Shown here piece after piece: positions 1-5,838 of a DNA stretch of 6,019 nucleotides; within the stretch, counting starts at the first letter, position 1, and every line of letters begins with the position of its first letter. This DNA is from Methanoregula sp. (GTDB lineage Archaea > Halobacteriota > Methanomicrobia > Methanomicrobiales > Methanospirillaceae). The DNA is taken from NCBI GenBank assembly GCA_003157895.1, contig PMKW01000127.1, forward strand, positions 6,980 through 12,998. The letters run 5' to 3'. The notes below the pieces were generated by a model. That model saw only the letters and a list, made by a program, of their open reading frames with translations. It was not told where the DNA came from and ran no database searches. A program made the position numbers and the translations under genes.

Positions 1-31
1 ATCTTCCCGTCCCGCAGGGAAATGAGGTTAT

Positions 32-1126
32 TTACTCCTTTTTCCATTTCCTGTACAGGTATATCAGCGCACCTGCAACCCCAAATATGATGACTGCAAG
101 GGCAATGACCGGCAGGATCTGACTATCACCGGATACGGGCGTAAGGGTAGTCGAGAATCCGGTTACCTTTCCGGCATTAATCAGGACCGGTATGGTCATG
201 TTATGGTAACCTTCCTTTTCGAGCAGGAGGGTGTGGGAACCTGCGGGAAGGTCCGGAACGGTGGCAGGGCTGGTTCCCCGCAGGACATTGTCAAGAAAGA
301 TCCTTGCACCGGCAGGGTCCGTGATCACCGAGAGCGTGCCGTTTCCGGGGACTCCGGTCACCGCGGTTGTTGTGGGGAGCGTCAGTATAGTGCTGGTTCC
401 CTTACCATCAGACGACAGGTATCCCGGGGGGTTTACTTTGATTGCGTATATAGCACGGGGATAGGAATAGCTGCCTGTCTGAATACAATCTTTCCAGACG
501 GTCTGGCTGATCGTGTAGTTACCGGGAGTGGAAAAGAAAAAAACCGGGTTTCTGTCGTTGCTGAAGGGAGTACTGTCTAACCAGTAGGTCCACGTTGTTA
601 TATTTTCCGGCGTATTTTGCGAACCATCGGTCACCTGCACCGCCAGCGGTGCAGATCCTTCCGTTACATTGGTCGTAAATGCCGGTTCCGGCAGGCTGCA
701 GTATATAGACATACTGTTGACAGTCGTGTTGGAATATTTACTGCCGCACTCCGTGGTCACGGTTAACCTGATGTCGTACTGCCCGGCCCCGGAATAGGTA
801 TGTTCCGGGTTCTGCATAGTGCTGGTCCCCCCGTCCCCGAACTCCCAACTCCATGAGTCGATCGGCTGGCCGGGTGCGGAGGACGAGTTATCAAAACAAT
901 TAACCGGGTAGGGGGGGCCGTCAGGAATTTTCGCTGACGGATCTCCGGGAAAATTGCAAGTGAAACTGGCCTGAGGCTGCGACGCATGGGAACATGCCAG
1001 CAGAAGGGGCGGCACGGTCGCTGTTGGCGTCGGCGCATCAGCAGATACACACGGAATAAGAATCATACAAACGAGGAGCACCAGCAGGATAGCAGGGATG
1101 GTATGGCGAGAGGATCGTTGTATCAT
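32..1126 (-). CDS. Secreted PKD- and PEGA-domain surface protein with C-terminal membrane anchor
   Basis: This 364-residue protein is probably displayed on the outer face of the cell membrane or S-layer. Residues 1-29 form a signal peptide (hydrophobic core AILLVLLVCMILIP, likely cut after VSA). A first PKD domain covers about 50-135, with WEFGDG at 94-99 and the typical HTYSGAGQYDIRLTV at 109-123. A second, more diverged PKD-like repeat covers about 146-230 (FSTPGNYTISQTV). A PEGA domain spans about 262-330 (GTLSVITDPAGARIFLDN). One helix at 337-357 and the basic tail RKWKKE form the anchor. The exported part has six cysteines (45, 57, 77, 127, 143, 214) and seven N-X-S/T sequons (80, 133, 153, 175, 203, 262, 309), suggesting disulfides and N-glycosylation. 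I chose the ATG at 1126 because GGAG lies 5 bases before it and it opens directly into the signal peptide; an in-frame TTG at 1156 would add ten polar residues and lacks such a site. These domains are common in methanogen surface proteins and in adhesion or carbohydrate binding. The ligand is unknown. Confidence 0.88.
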   Translation of the reverse strand: MIQRSSRHTIPAILLVLLVCMILIPCVSADAPTPTATVPPLLLACSHASQPQASFTCNFPGDPSAKIPDGPPYPVNCFDNSSSAPGQPIDSWSWEFGDGGTSTMQNPEHTYSGAGQYDIRLTVTTECGSKYSNTTVNSMSIYCSLPEPAFTTNVTEGSAPLAVQVTDGSQNTPENITTWTYWLDSTPFSNDRNPVFFFSTPGNYTISQTVWKDCIQTGSYSYPRAIYAIKVNPPGYLSSDGKGTSTILTLPTTTAVTGVPGNGTLSVITDPAGARIFLDNVLRGTSPATVPDLPAGSHTLLLEKEGYHNMTIPVLINAGKVTGFSTTLTPVSGDSQILPVIALAVIIFGVAGALIYLYRKWKKE

Positions 1127-1175
1127 AGGGTCTCCGTTTATACGAGTGTCCTGCAATTGATTTTGTCATACCGGC

Positions 1176-1185
1176 ATATAAAAAT
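1176..1185 (-). promoter_or_regulatory. TATA-like promoter box for the PKD/PEGA gene
   Basis: Read on the minus strand this is TTTTTATATG, close to the archaeal TATA consensus. It lies about 50 bases before the ATG at 1126. Transcription would start about 25 bases downstream, near 1155, leaving a leader of roughly 30 bases that contains the GGAG ribosome binding site. The gene therefore probably has its own promoter and is not only read through from the flippase-like gene. Confidence 0.5.
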
Positions 1186-1606
1186 TCATGACCGGCGCAA
1201 CCCGGCAGGAGACCGGCAAGGCCGGCCGCTGCAATCGCCGTGAGGGGAGGGAGCCGGACCGGTTCCCGGCGATCCGTGGTGGCGATCGGGATGCCGGGAA
1301 TGGCCGGGCTCCGCGTTTTTTAAATCGGCATTGACCTGCACCACAGGGTTCCTGACAACCGTAACATTACGAGGAGAGAGAGGATATCCCGCGGGTTCCA
1401 CGATTATGGTGCCGGACGGGACCGCGTTCAGGATGAGTGCAGCGTGATCCGCGGGAATCTGCACCACCAGCTTTCCATCGGGCGCAGCGGAAACCCCGCC
1501 CGGGCTGGGATCAACAGCGATGGATCCGCTGCCGGCGGGAGCGGGGACAATCCCCAATTTTGGCCTTAACGTTTCAGCAGGCAACCGGCAGTTATCCTCG
1601 CCGGAT
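1186..1606 (-). pseudogene. Probable decayed PEGA-like coding remnant between two minus-strand genes
   Basis: No intact gene is seen here, but one minus-strand frame reads like protein from about 1606 to 1321. It has varied residues and the order GSIAVDPSPGG ... GTIIVEPAGYPLSPRNVTVVRNPVVQVNADL. The start and the GY...VTV...V.ADL ending resemble a PEGA repeat, though weakly. Just after NADL the frame meets six A in a row (minus strand, 1321-1316), and the rest of that frame to the stop at 1186 is rich in H, R, P and S and looks non-coding. One frame over, the same DNA gives a hydrophobic stretch LTAIAAAGLAGLL (1244-1206) that could have been a C-terminal anchor. The frame has no good start: it stays open back into the 3' end of the flippase-like gene, where an ATG at 1683 has no ribosome binding site. 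The simplest reading is a small surface-protein gene that lost its start and slipped at the A-run. A frameshifted extension of the upstream gene, or chance, remain possible. Confidence 0.33.
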
Positions 1607-2710
1607 TTAATCCCCTTCTCCAGAATCGTCGCCTTTTCCAATCTCTGAAATTTTACCTTGTTCCTGCTTTCGGATCTCTTCATTTTTGCTTCGTACGGAT
1701 ACTTCCCGGCGAACAATAAGCAGTCCGGCAAGGGATCCAAGGATGATATTCAGGTAAAAGGTAACAAACCGCCAGAGCAGCACAAAAATTCCGAGCATCC
1801 CGGCAGGAACGATCAGGGCATATATGGATGATGTCGATATCTCGGTAATACCGGAAGATCCCGGGGTAAGCGGGATCATCATGACGATGGCGATGATGAT
1901 CTGGAATAAAAATGAGAGGAGAATAGAGGGAGCGAGCCCGAGCCCCATCAGGATTACCGATGCAACCATAAATTCGGCTATCCAGAAGAGAGCGGTAACG
2001 CCTCCCCCGGCGAGAAGCCCCCACCATGACGGTCCGCCGAATTTTGAAAAGCTGTTAAAAAAGTTGTCTATCTCTTCATCTGCACCTTCACAGATACGGG
2101 ATGAGGACCCCTGTGTATCTGATAATTTTCCGGCAATCCAGGTAATAAGGCGCATGATGAGGCGTTTCATTCTTTCGGGGTACCTGATGGCAAGGACGGG
2201 AATGAAGAGAACGCTGATCAAAAATATCCAAGCAACGGCAATCAGAATCTTCATCGAAATACTGAAAGTGCTCCAGATAGAGCTGGTCATTGTCATGATA
2301 ACAATCCCAAAAAGGGTCAGGATAATACCGTCAAGGACCCGTTCCGTGATGACAACAGCGGATGCATCTCCCACCTTCACCCCGACACGATAGAGTTCAT
2401 GTACCCTGACGGGTTCACCTCCTGCCTGGCCCGGGGTTATTGTCCCGGCAAGCAGGCCTGCCAGGACCATATTCACCGCATGGGCGAGCCGGACCCGGTA
2501 GCCAAGTGCCCGCGAGAGAACCTGGATTCTTACCCCCCAGAGAATGAGCGCGAGTGCCCGAAAACCGATAGCAAGGGCGAGGAAGCAGAGGTTGAATGCG
2601 AGGATATAACCAACCGTCTCTTTGGTAAAGGTCGTAGCAAATACCACTGCGATTACCGAGAGGCTGAACAGAATGGAGAGGGCAAAAAGAGTACGTGATG
2701 AGAATTTCAA
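1607..2710 (-). CDS. UPF0104 / flippase-like polytopic membrane protein (lysylphosphatidylglycerol synthase TM-domain family)
   Basis: This is a 367-residue membrane protein with about eight helices, roughly at 6-26, 36-58, 78-94, 124-142, 153-175, 229-255, 264-281 and 305-334. Two family hallmarks are visible: TPGQAGGEPVRVHELYR (92-108), matching the conserved P.R.GE..R-type loop, and PLTPGSSGITE (280-290), matching the PGG.G..E signature late in the fold. The family (Pfam PF03706, TIGR00374) includes the membrane half of MprF and the membrane part of haloarchaeal AglD, and is thought to move or handle lipid-linked head groups or sugars. No synthase domain is attached, so a transport-type role is likelier than aminoacyl transfer. 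The tail after 335 is strongly charged and presumably cytoplasmic. The start is a TTG with GGAG nine bases upstream, and the first helix follows at once. It is divergent from the glycosyltransferase at 2851, which supports a role in glycan or glycolipid assembly. The substrate cannot be told. Confidence 0.85.
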   Translation of the reverse strand: MKFSSRTLFALSILFSLSVIAVVFATTFTKETVGYILAFNLCFLALAIGFRALALILWGVRIQVLSRALGYRVRLAHAVNMVLAGLLAGTITPGQAGGEPVRVHELYRVGVKVGDASAVVITERVLDGIILTLFGIVIMTMTSSIWSTFSISMKILIAVAWIFLISVLFIPVLAIRYPERMKRLIMRLITWIAGKLSDTQGSSSRICEGADEEIDNFFNSFSKFGGPSWWGLLAGGGVTALFWIAEFMVASVILMGLGLAPSILLSFLFQIIIAIVMMIPLTPGSSGITEISTSSIYALIVPAGMLGIFVLLWRFVTFYLNIILGSLAGLLIVRREVSVRSKNEEIRKQEQGKISEIGKGDDSGEGD

Positions 2711-2772
2711 GGATAATTTCTCCTGCCGGGTATTCTGTTCATAATCTTCACAACGATGCGGTATAACAACCT

Positions 2773-2786
2773 TGTATTTATTTAAT
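2773..2786 (-). promoter_or_regulatory. Candidate TATA region for the flippase-like gene
   Basis: On the minus strand this reads ATTAAATAAATACA, the most AT-rich stretch upstream of the TTG at 2710. A start about 25 bases downstream would leave a leader of about 40 bases holding the GGAG site. TTATAC just downstream (about 2762-2767) is an alternative. It shares the 140-base divergent region with the glycosyltransferase promoter, so both genes could be controlled together. Confidence 0.35.
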
Positions 2787-2816
2787 GGTGAGACAGAATA
2801 ATTATGGCTTTGAAGG

Positions 2817-2825
2817 TTTTTAAAG
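2817..2825 (+). promoter_or_regulatory. TATA-like box for the glycosyltransferase gene
   Basis: TTTTTAAAG is preceded by the purine-rich GAAGG, as expected for a BRE plus TATA box. Its centre is about 30 bases before the ATG at 2851, so transcription would begin at or a few bases before the start codon. Only a weak AGG lies in front of the ATG, which fits a leaderless or nearly leaderless message. Confidence 0.45.
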
Positions 2826-2850
2826 ACAATAACTTCTCTTACCAGGTATC

Positions 2851-3600
2851 ATGATTTCAGTAGTAATTCCTGCATATAACGAGGAAAAACGAATCGGAAG
2901 AAGTCTTTCTGCGCTGACCAGCCAGACGGTTCCCCGCGAGATGTACGAGATCATTGTCGTAGACGGTGGCTCGCAGGACCAGACCCGGGATATTGCAACT
3001 GATTATGCCGATAAGGTTTTTATTCAGAAGTCTCGCCGGGTAGCAGGAGCAAGAAATGACGGGTTTAACCGTTCCCGGTATGATCTGGTCGCCACAACGG
3101 ATGCAGACAGTGTGGTTTCCCCGAACTGGGTGGAGAGTGTCATCAAATCATTTTCTGATCCTGAGGTAGTACTCTCATTCGGCCCGGTTACGTCTATCGA
3201 TGAAACTCCCGGGAACAGGGGATATTCCCTCCTCTTCAACGGGCTTATGCGTTTTGGGGCAATGACACGGCTTTACTATTATACCCTCGGGTGCAATACC
3301 GCTTTCCGGAAACAGGCGCTCATGCAGGCGGGGATGTACCGGCTCCTTGATGCCGGAGATGACCTCGAAATTGCACTCCGGATGCGAAAGATGGGAAAAG
3401 TAAAATTCGCACCGGATATGAGAGTGGGGTTTGATTTCCGGCGGTATGATCAGTTCGGATTCTGGAAGACGATTTATGAGTGGTATTACATTGTCCTTCA
3501 CGGAGGAATCTCTGATAAGTACGCCTATACGCATCGGGAGTATGAGAATCCAAATGAAAAGGTTTCAGATTCTCAGGAAATCACCCGGGGGGCGGATTGA
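2851..3600 (+). CDS. Family 2 glycosyltransferase (GT-A fold)
   Basis: This 249-residue protein should transfer a sugar from a nucleotide sugar at the cytoplasmic face of the membrane. It opens with the typical GT2 strand and loop MISVVIPAYNEEKRIGRSLSAL. The nucleotide-binding VVDGGSQDQT is at 36-45, GARNDG at 66-71, and the metal-binding TDADS at 83-87 is the DxD motif. The acceptor-side motifs GCNTAF (147-152) and GDDLEIALR (169-177, the ED-like catalytic-base region) follow. These are complete, so the enzyme is probably active. There is no clear membrane helix; the aromatic segment FGFWKTIYEWYYIVLHGG (202-219) could lie on the membrane surface. The length is normal for a soluble single-domain GT2. 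It is divergent from the UPF0104 flippase-like gene, a neighbour type often found with glycosyltransferases. Likely products are a glycolipid or a lipid-linked oligosaccharide for protein glycosylation, but donor and acceptor sugars cannot be read from sequence. Confidence 0.92.
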   Translation: MISVVIPAYNEEKRIGRSLSALTSQTVPREMYEIIVVDGGSQDQTRDIATDYADKVFIQKSRRVAGARNDGFNRSRYDLVATTDADSVVSPNWVESVIKSFSDPEVVLSFGPVTSIDETPGNRGYSLLFNGLMRFGAMTRLYYYTLGCNTAFRKQALMQAGMYRLLDAGDDLEIALRMRKMGKVKFAPDMRVGFDFRRYDQFGFWKTIYEWYYIVLHGGISDKYAYTHREYENPNEKVSDSQEITRGAD

Positions 3601-3662
3601 TTTTTTACCGGTTCCGGACAGGTAATGTGCGGTTTTTGCCCTTGCTTTTTCGATAAAAAAAG
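3601..3662. terminator. Bidirectional T-rich terminator region between convergent genes
   Basis: Six T follow directly after the glycosyltransferase stop (3601-3606), with further T5 runs at 3633-3637 and 3646-3650, the usual archaeal termination signal for the plus strand. An A7 run at 3655-3661 gives seven T on the minus strand for the convergent small membrane protein. CTTTTT and AAAAAAG around CGAT could form a weak AT hairpin serving both directions. Confidence 0.5.
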
Positions 3663-3718
3663 GGGTGTATATCCCGATTTCCACAATCCCGTACCGCGGA
3701 ATCCGTGGTGCCCGTTCG

Positions 3719-3967
3719 TTATGAAGATACCGGGGGCTGCTCGGTCACCCGAAGAGGCTTAAACTCCCGGATTATCAGGTAGAGCAGGTCTGCAAAATAC
3801 CCGAACATGGGCAGGATCCCCAGGATGGCCCAGACCGGTGCAAGCATCTTCTGTTCTTTTGCATCCCGGTAGATAAGGAATGCTACAATCAGCTGTACAA
3901 GCCAGATAACAATCATCAGGGCGAGCCCTGCGATTGGGTGTGGATGCATCATCATAAATGGTGGCAT
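3719..3967 (-). CDS. Small two-helix membrane protein of unknown function
   Basis: This is an 82-residue hydrophobic protein. A short N-terminus rich in Met and His (MPPFMMMHPHP) leads into helix 1 (about 12-33). A charged loop RDAKEQK follows, then helix 2 (about 43-66, PVWAILGILPMFGYFADLLYLI) and a polar tail. The layout 'helix, YRDA..., P.WAILG.LP..G...YLIIRE' resembles small archaeal and bacterial membrane proteins related to PLDc_N-type segments, but I cannot assign a function. The same frame is open to a TTG at 4015, but I prefer the ATG at 3967. A TATA-like box is centred about 29 bases before that ATG, so the transcript would start at or next to it, and the extra 16 residues would overlap the promoter. 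There is no ribosome binding site, as expected for a leaderless message. The ATGs at 3955, 3952 and 3949 (the MMM run) are other possible starts. Confidence 0.72.
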   Translation of the reverse strand: MPPFMMMHPHPIAGLALMIVIWLVQLIVAFLIYRDAKEQKMLAPVWAILGILPMFGYFADLLYLIIREFKPLRVTEQPPVSS

Positions 3968-3990
3968 ATGTACGCTATACGTTACATTAT

Positions 3991-4000
3991 GGTATATTCT
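3991..4000 (-). promoter_or_regulatory. TATA box implying a leaderless transcript for the small membrane protein
   Basis: Read on the minus strand it is AGAATATACC, preceded by the purine-rich AACTAAA as a possible BRE. Its centre is about 29 bases before the ATG at 3967, the spacing at which archaeal transcription begins on the start codon itself. This decides the start of the gene against the longer TTG-initiated reading. Confidence 0.5.
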
Positions 4001-4015
4001 TTTAGTTACTGACAA

Positions 4016-4329
4016 CGGGTGCCCGGGTCCCCGGCAAACTATCTCTCAGCAAATCGGGGGGTATGGACAGCCGGCCCCGTATCAGACCCATATTCCCTTT
4101 ATGCTATCTCCGGAGTATATTTACATCGTCTTTTCTGCATGACATTTCCAACGGGCCGGTGAGACAGGAATATCTATTGCTGAATATTGTCAATACGAAC
4201 CCTTGCATGCATACCGGTGACCAGGTTCTGCCACAGTACAGAGGACCTCCGGATGCCACACCGGGGAATTGCCCGACCGCGGGAGAGAATTCAACGGCCC
4301 GTCACGAAATAGAGGGGTGAAGACAGGAT
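4016..4329. other. Gene-poor gap between divergent genes
   Basis: I see no supported gene in this stretch. A plus-strand frame from 4063 to 4320 is open but has no domain, no clear ribosome binding site and a non-protein-like composition. An AT-rich patch around 4169-4191 (AATATCTATT, then GAATATTG) could hold the promoter of the PH-domain gene with a leader of over 100 bases. The last bases, GAGGGGTGA at 4312-4320, are a good ribosome binding site for that gene. Confidence 0.45.
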
Positions 4330-5274
4330 ATGCCAGTACCTGAGAGGATTGGAGGATCTACGGGTAAGAGTGTGGCTCGCGATTCTCCGATCCTCTTCTC
4401 CGCCCGGCCGGAAGCAATGAGTTTCCTGTACCGGTACCTCCTGTCCTTCACTCCCGTGGTACTGGTAATTCTCTGCATGGGTATCCGGGGAATTCTGGAC
4501 AGTCTTTTCCTTGCCGCTACGCACATGGTCCCGGCCCTGTCACCTGTCCCGGCAACCCATGCTTCGAATGTTTCCTCAGCAGCCATGACGCAATACCTGG
4601 GGTTGCTGAATACCGGCACGCCGGGTTTTGGCGAACTTGCTGCGATAACGATCCTCCTGGTCGCGCCGGTCGGCGTATTCCTGCTGGCAGCAGGTATCGG
4701 GGGCAGCTTCCGGCAGACCGAAGCATGGACCGGTCCTACCCTGACCCTCATCCTGAGCTCATGTGCCGCGTACGTCCTTGCCGGGAGTTACTCCTTCTCC
4801 ATGACTTACCTCCTCCTGTTCCTGCAGTGGATCGCGTTCCTTGTCCAGCCGTTCAGTATCCTGGCCTCAGTACTGGTGCTCGGGAGAACGGAGAAATTCC
4901 GGCGATCGATAGAATATACGATTACTCCGGATTCGATCGTAATCCGTGGCGGTATCTTTAAGCATGTGGAACAGACCATCCCCCATCACCAGATCAGCAG
5001 GGTGATCTTAGAACAGGATCTCATCGGCTCCCGGTTCAACTACGGGACCGTCATCCCCCGGAGCACCACCTCCCGGCATGCAGCGATCTCGTTCTGGGGT
5101 ATCGAGATATCCGGGCAGAAAGATCCTGCCGGTCCGGGGACCGGTTCTGAAGGCAGTATCGGGACATCCCGGGATCCGCTCGACTGCTTCTTCGGGATAC
5201 CGGATCCGAAAACTGCCCAGCGGATTCTCGAAAAGATGATGTACCGTCCGGCCCCCGGGATAATTAAAGATTAA
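4330..5274 (+). CDS. Membrane protein with C-terminal bPH2 (DUF304) PH domain
   Basis: This is a 314-residue protein. A polar N-terminus of about 30 residues precedes several helices: about 36-56, 102-124, 136-152 and a long hydrophobic span 156-186. A single bacterial-type PH domain (PF03703-like) follows from about 193: YTITPDSIVIRGGIFKHVEQTIPHHQISRVILEQDLIGSRFNYGTVI. The pattern 'Y.IT.d.i.i..Gi......ip...I..v...q.......g.G.v' is diagnostic. The domain continues to about 303 (DCFFGIPDPKTAQRILEKM), interrupted by a Gly/Ser-rich insert at 261-282. Relatives such as YdbS/YdbT are membrane proteins with cytoplasmic PH-like domains and no settled function. The region between helices 1 and 2 (57-100) is probably outside. 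The start at 4330 is favoured by the GAGGGGTGA site nine bases ahead; an ATG at 4417 (residue 30) just before the first helix is an alternative. It seems to stand alone, with no gene close downstream. Confidence 0.82.
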   Translation: MPVPERIGGSTGKSVARDSPILFSARPEAMSFLYRYLLSFTPVVLVILCMGIRGILDSLFLAATHMVPALSPVPATHASNVSSAAMTQYLGLLNTGTPGFGELAAITILLVAPVGVFLLAAGIGGSFRQTEAWTGPTLTLILSSCAAYVLAGSYSFSMTYLLLFLQWIAFLVQPFSILASVLVLGRTEKFRRSIEYTITPDSIVIRGGIFKHVEQTIPHHQISRVILEQDLIGSRFNYGTVIPRSTTSRHAAISFWGIEISGQKDPAGPGTGSEGSIGTSRDPLDCFFGIPDPKTAQRILEKMMYRPAPGIIKD

Positions 5275-5320
5275 CATCGGAGATTGTTACACCAGCATCT
5301 CCAGCCTCCGTTCCCGCGGA

Positions 5321-5447
5321 ACAAAGTACACTGCCCGACGGTTCTGGTGCATCTCCGGGACTCTTTAAATCCCGGGCGGTGGTGATTCCGGCGGAGTCAT
5401 TTTCTTTGAGTCGCGATAACGCACCAGAGCCCGTCGGGGAATTGTAC
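5321..5447. repeat. Imperfect long inverted repeat, element 1
   Basis: The two arms can pair in three blocks. GTACA (5326-5330) pairs with TGTAC (5443-5447), CCCGACGG (5334-5341) with CCGTCGGG (5431-5438), and TCTGGTGC (5343-5350) with GCACCAGA (5421-5428), with small internal loops between. Inside is a further hairpin, CCGGGA (5355-5360) with TCCCGG (5370-5375). The left arm begins with CAAAGTACACTGCCCGAC (5322-5339), which matches the left arm of the element at 5839 in 17 of 18 bases. The total length is also nearly the same (127 against 125). It lies 41 bases before the zinc-ribbon start. It could be an RNA structure in that gene's leader, a decayed copy of a small mobile element, or both. 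Confidence 0.7.
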
Positions 5448-5488
5448 CTATCGATACTCCTATCTGGTATCCGGTAAACAGGGCATAC

Positions 5489-5653
5489 ATGGAAGACAAT
5501 GATGACTATGGCCATGACCATGCATTTACCTGCCCGCACTGCGGGCTCCGCTGGCGCACAACAGAGACCGGTCCGAAGCTGCATTGCAAGAAATGCAACC
5601 GGTGGTTCCCGAACCCATGGGCAGCGCCGGCCCCGGAGAAGCAGGATCGTTGA
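5489..5653 (+). CDS. Small zinc-ribbon protein (54 residues)
   Basis: This is a 54-residue acidic-to-neutral protein. The N-terminus is MEDNDDYGHDHAF. A compact zinc ribbon follows, CPHCG at 15-19 and CKKCN at 33-37, with 14 residues between the two Cys pairs (LRWRTTETGPKLHC), and then a short Pro/Ala-rich tail. Four cysteines in CxxC...CxxC spacing fit a four-Cys zinc ribbon of the kind used for nucleic-acid or protein binding. Many such short proteins occur in methanogens without known roles, and a regulatory job is only a guess. AGGG lies six bases before the ATG, and no frame of similar quality overlaps it. The gene stands alone between two related inverted-repeat elements, 41 bases after the first and 185 bases before the second. 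It is easy to miss because of its length. Confidence 0.7.
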   Translation: MEDNDDYGHDHAFTCPHCGLRWRTTETGPKLHCKKCNRWFPNPWAAPAPEKQDR

Positions 5654-5709
5654 TCGATGATTTAGTACAACCGATGGTAAGGGGAAATACCGGGCATTTT
5701 CAGCAGCTG

Positions 5710-5718
5710 TTTATAAAG
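5710..5718 (+). promoter_or_regulatory. TATA-like box with no obvious gene behind it
   Basis: TTTATAAAG is one of the best matches to an archaeal TATA box in the window. Initiation would fall near 5738-5742, where no convincing coding sequence follows. It could drive the structured stretch up to 5838, the inverted-repeat element, or a leader of the gene that may begin at 5972. Confidence 0.4.
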
Positions 5719-5739
5719 TCCTGCAGATGTTCATTTGCG

Positions 5740-5838
5740 TCTTTTTTAACCGACCCTGCTAATCAGGGGACATGGTCCGCTGGCGGAGGAGAGAACTGTG
5801 GCTGGTGCAGGGTCCGGGCCTTGCAGCGCCGCCACGAT
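5740..5838 (+). ncRNA. Candidate structured small RNA
   Basis: The stretch lies behind the TATA-like box at 5710. GACCCTGC (5752-5759) is exactly complementary to GCAGGGTC (5807-5814), closing a 47-base loop. Inside it GGAC/GTCC (5768-5771 with 5775-5778) and TCCG/CGGA could form small, mutually exclusive hairpins. No tRNA, C/D-box or known riboswitch motif was recognised. A weak reading frame from 5674 crosses it but looks non-coding. A T6 run at 5742-5747, near the presumed start, argues either for termination of the zinc-ribbon transcript or against an RNA starting here. Confidence 0.22.
5742..5747 (+). terminator. T6 run, possible terminator of the zinc-ribbon gene
   Basis: Six T lie 88 bases after the zinc-ribbon stop with no intervening gene, as in archaeal T-run termination. 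No hairpin precedes it. It overlaps the predicted initiation point of the TATA-like box at 5710, so only one of the two readings may hold. Confidence 0.3.

Noticed and set aside
1..31. Terminator hairpin after the PKD/PEGA gene (TTCCC...GGGAA)
   Set aside because: A short hairpin is possible at 4-21, but there is no T-run on the minus strand and the window ends there, so it cannot be supported.
1315..1321. Programmed -1 frameshift at A_AAA_AAC
   Set aside because: The heptamer is in the right phase, but the -1 frame gives a Pro/Arg-rich product without features, and the upstream frame has no credible start. Gene decay is simpler.
1824..2393. 189-residue plus-strand frame opposite the flippase-like gene
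   Set aside because: It is the antisense shadow of a convincing membrane protein, whose hydrophobic codons give the Ile/Met/Arg-rich reading; no motif or start signal supports it.
4063..4320. 85-residue plus-strand frame before the PH-domain gene
   Set aside because: No domain, no credible start signal (only a G-run touching the ATG), and a composition like random GC-rich DNA. It could at most be a leader peptide.
4302..4751. 149-residue minus-strand frame opposite the PH-domain gene
   Set aside because: Arg/Pro-rich antisense shadow of a clear coding frame with helices and a recognisable bPH2 domain.
5264..5584. Minus-strand frame of 106 residues covering element 1 and overlapping the zinc-ribbon gene
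   Set aside because: Its second half reads fairly protein-like, but it is antisense to the better-supported zinc ribbon, overlaps the end of the PH-domain gene, has no ribosome binding site and no recognisable domain. The inverted repeat explains part of its composition.
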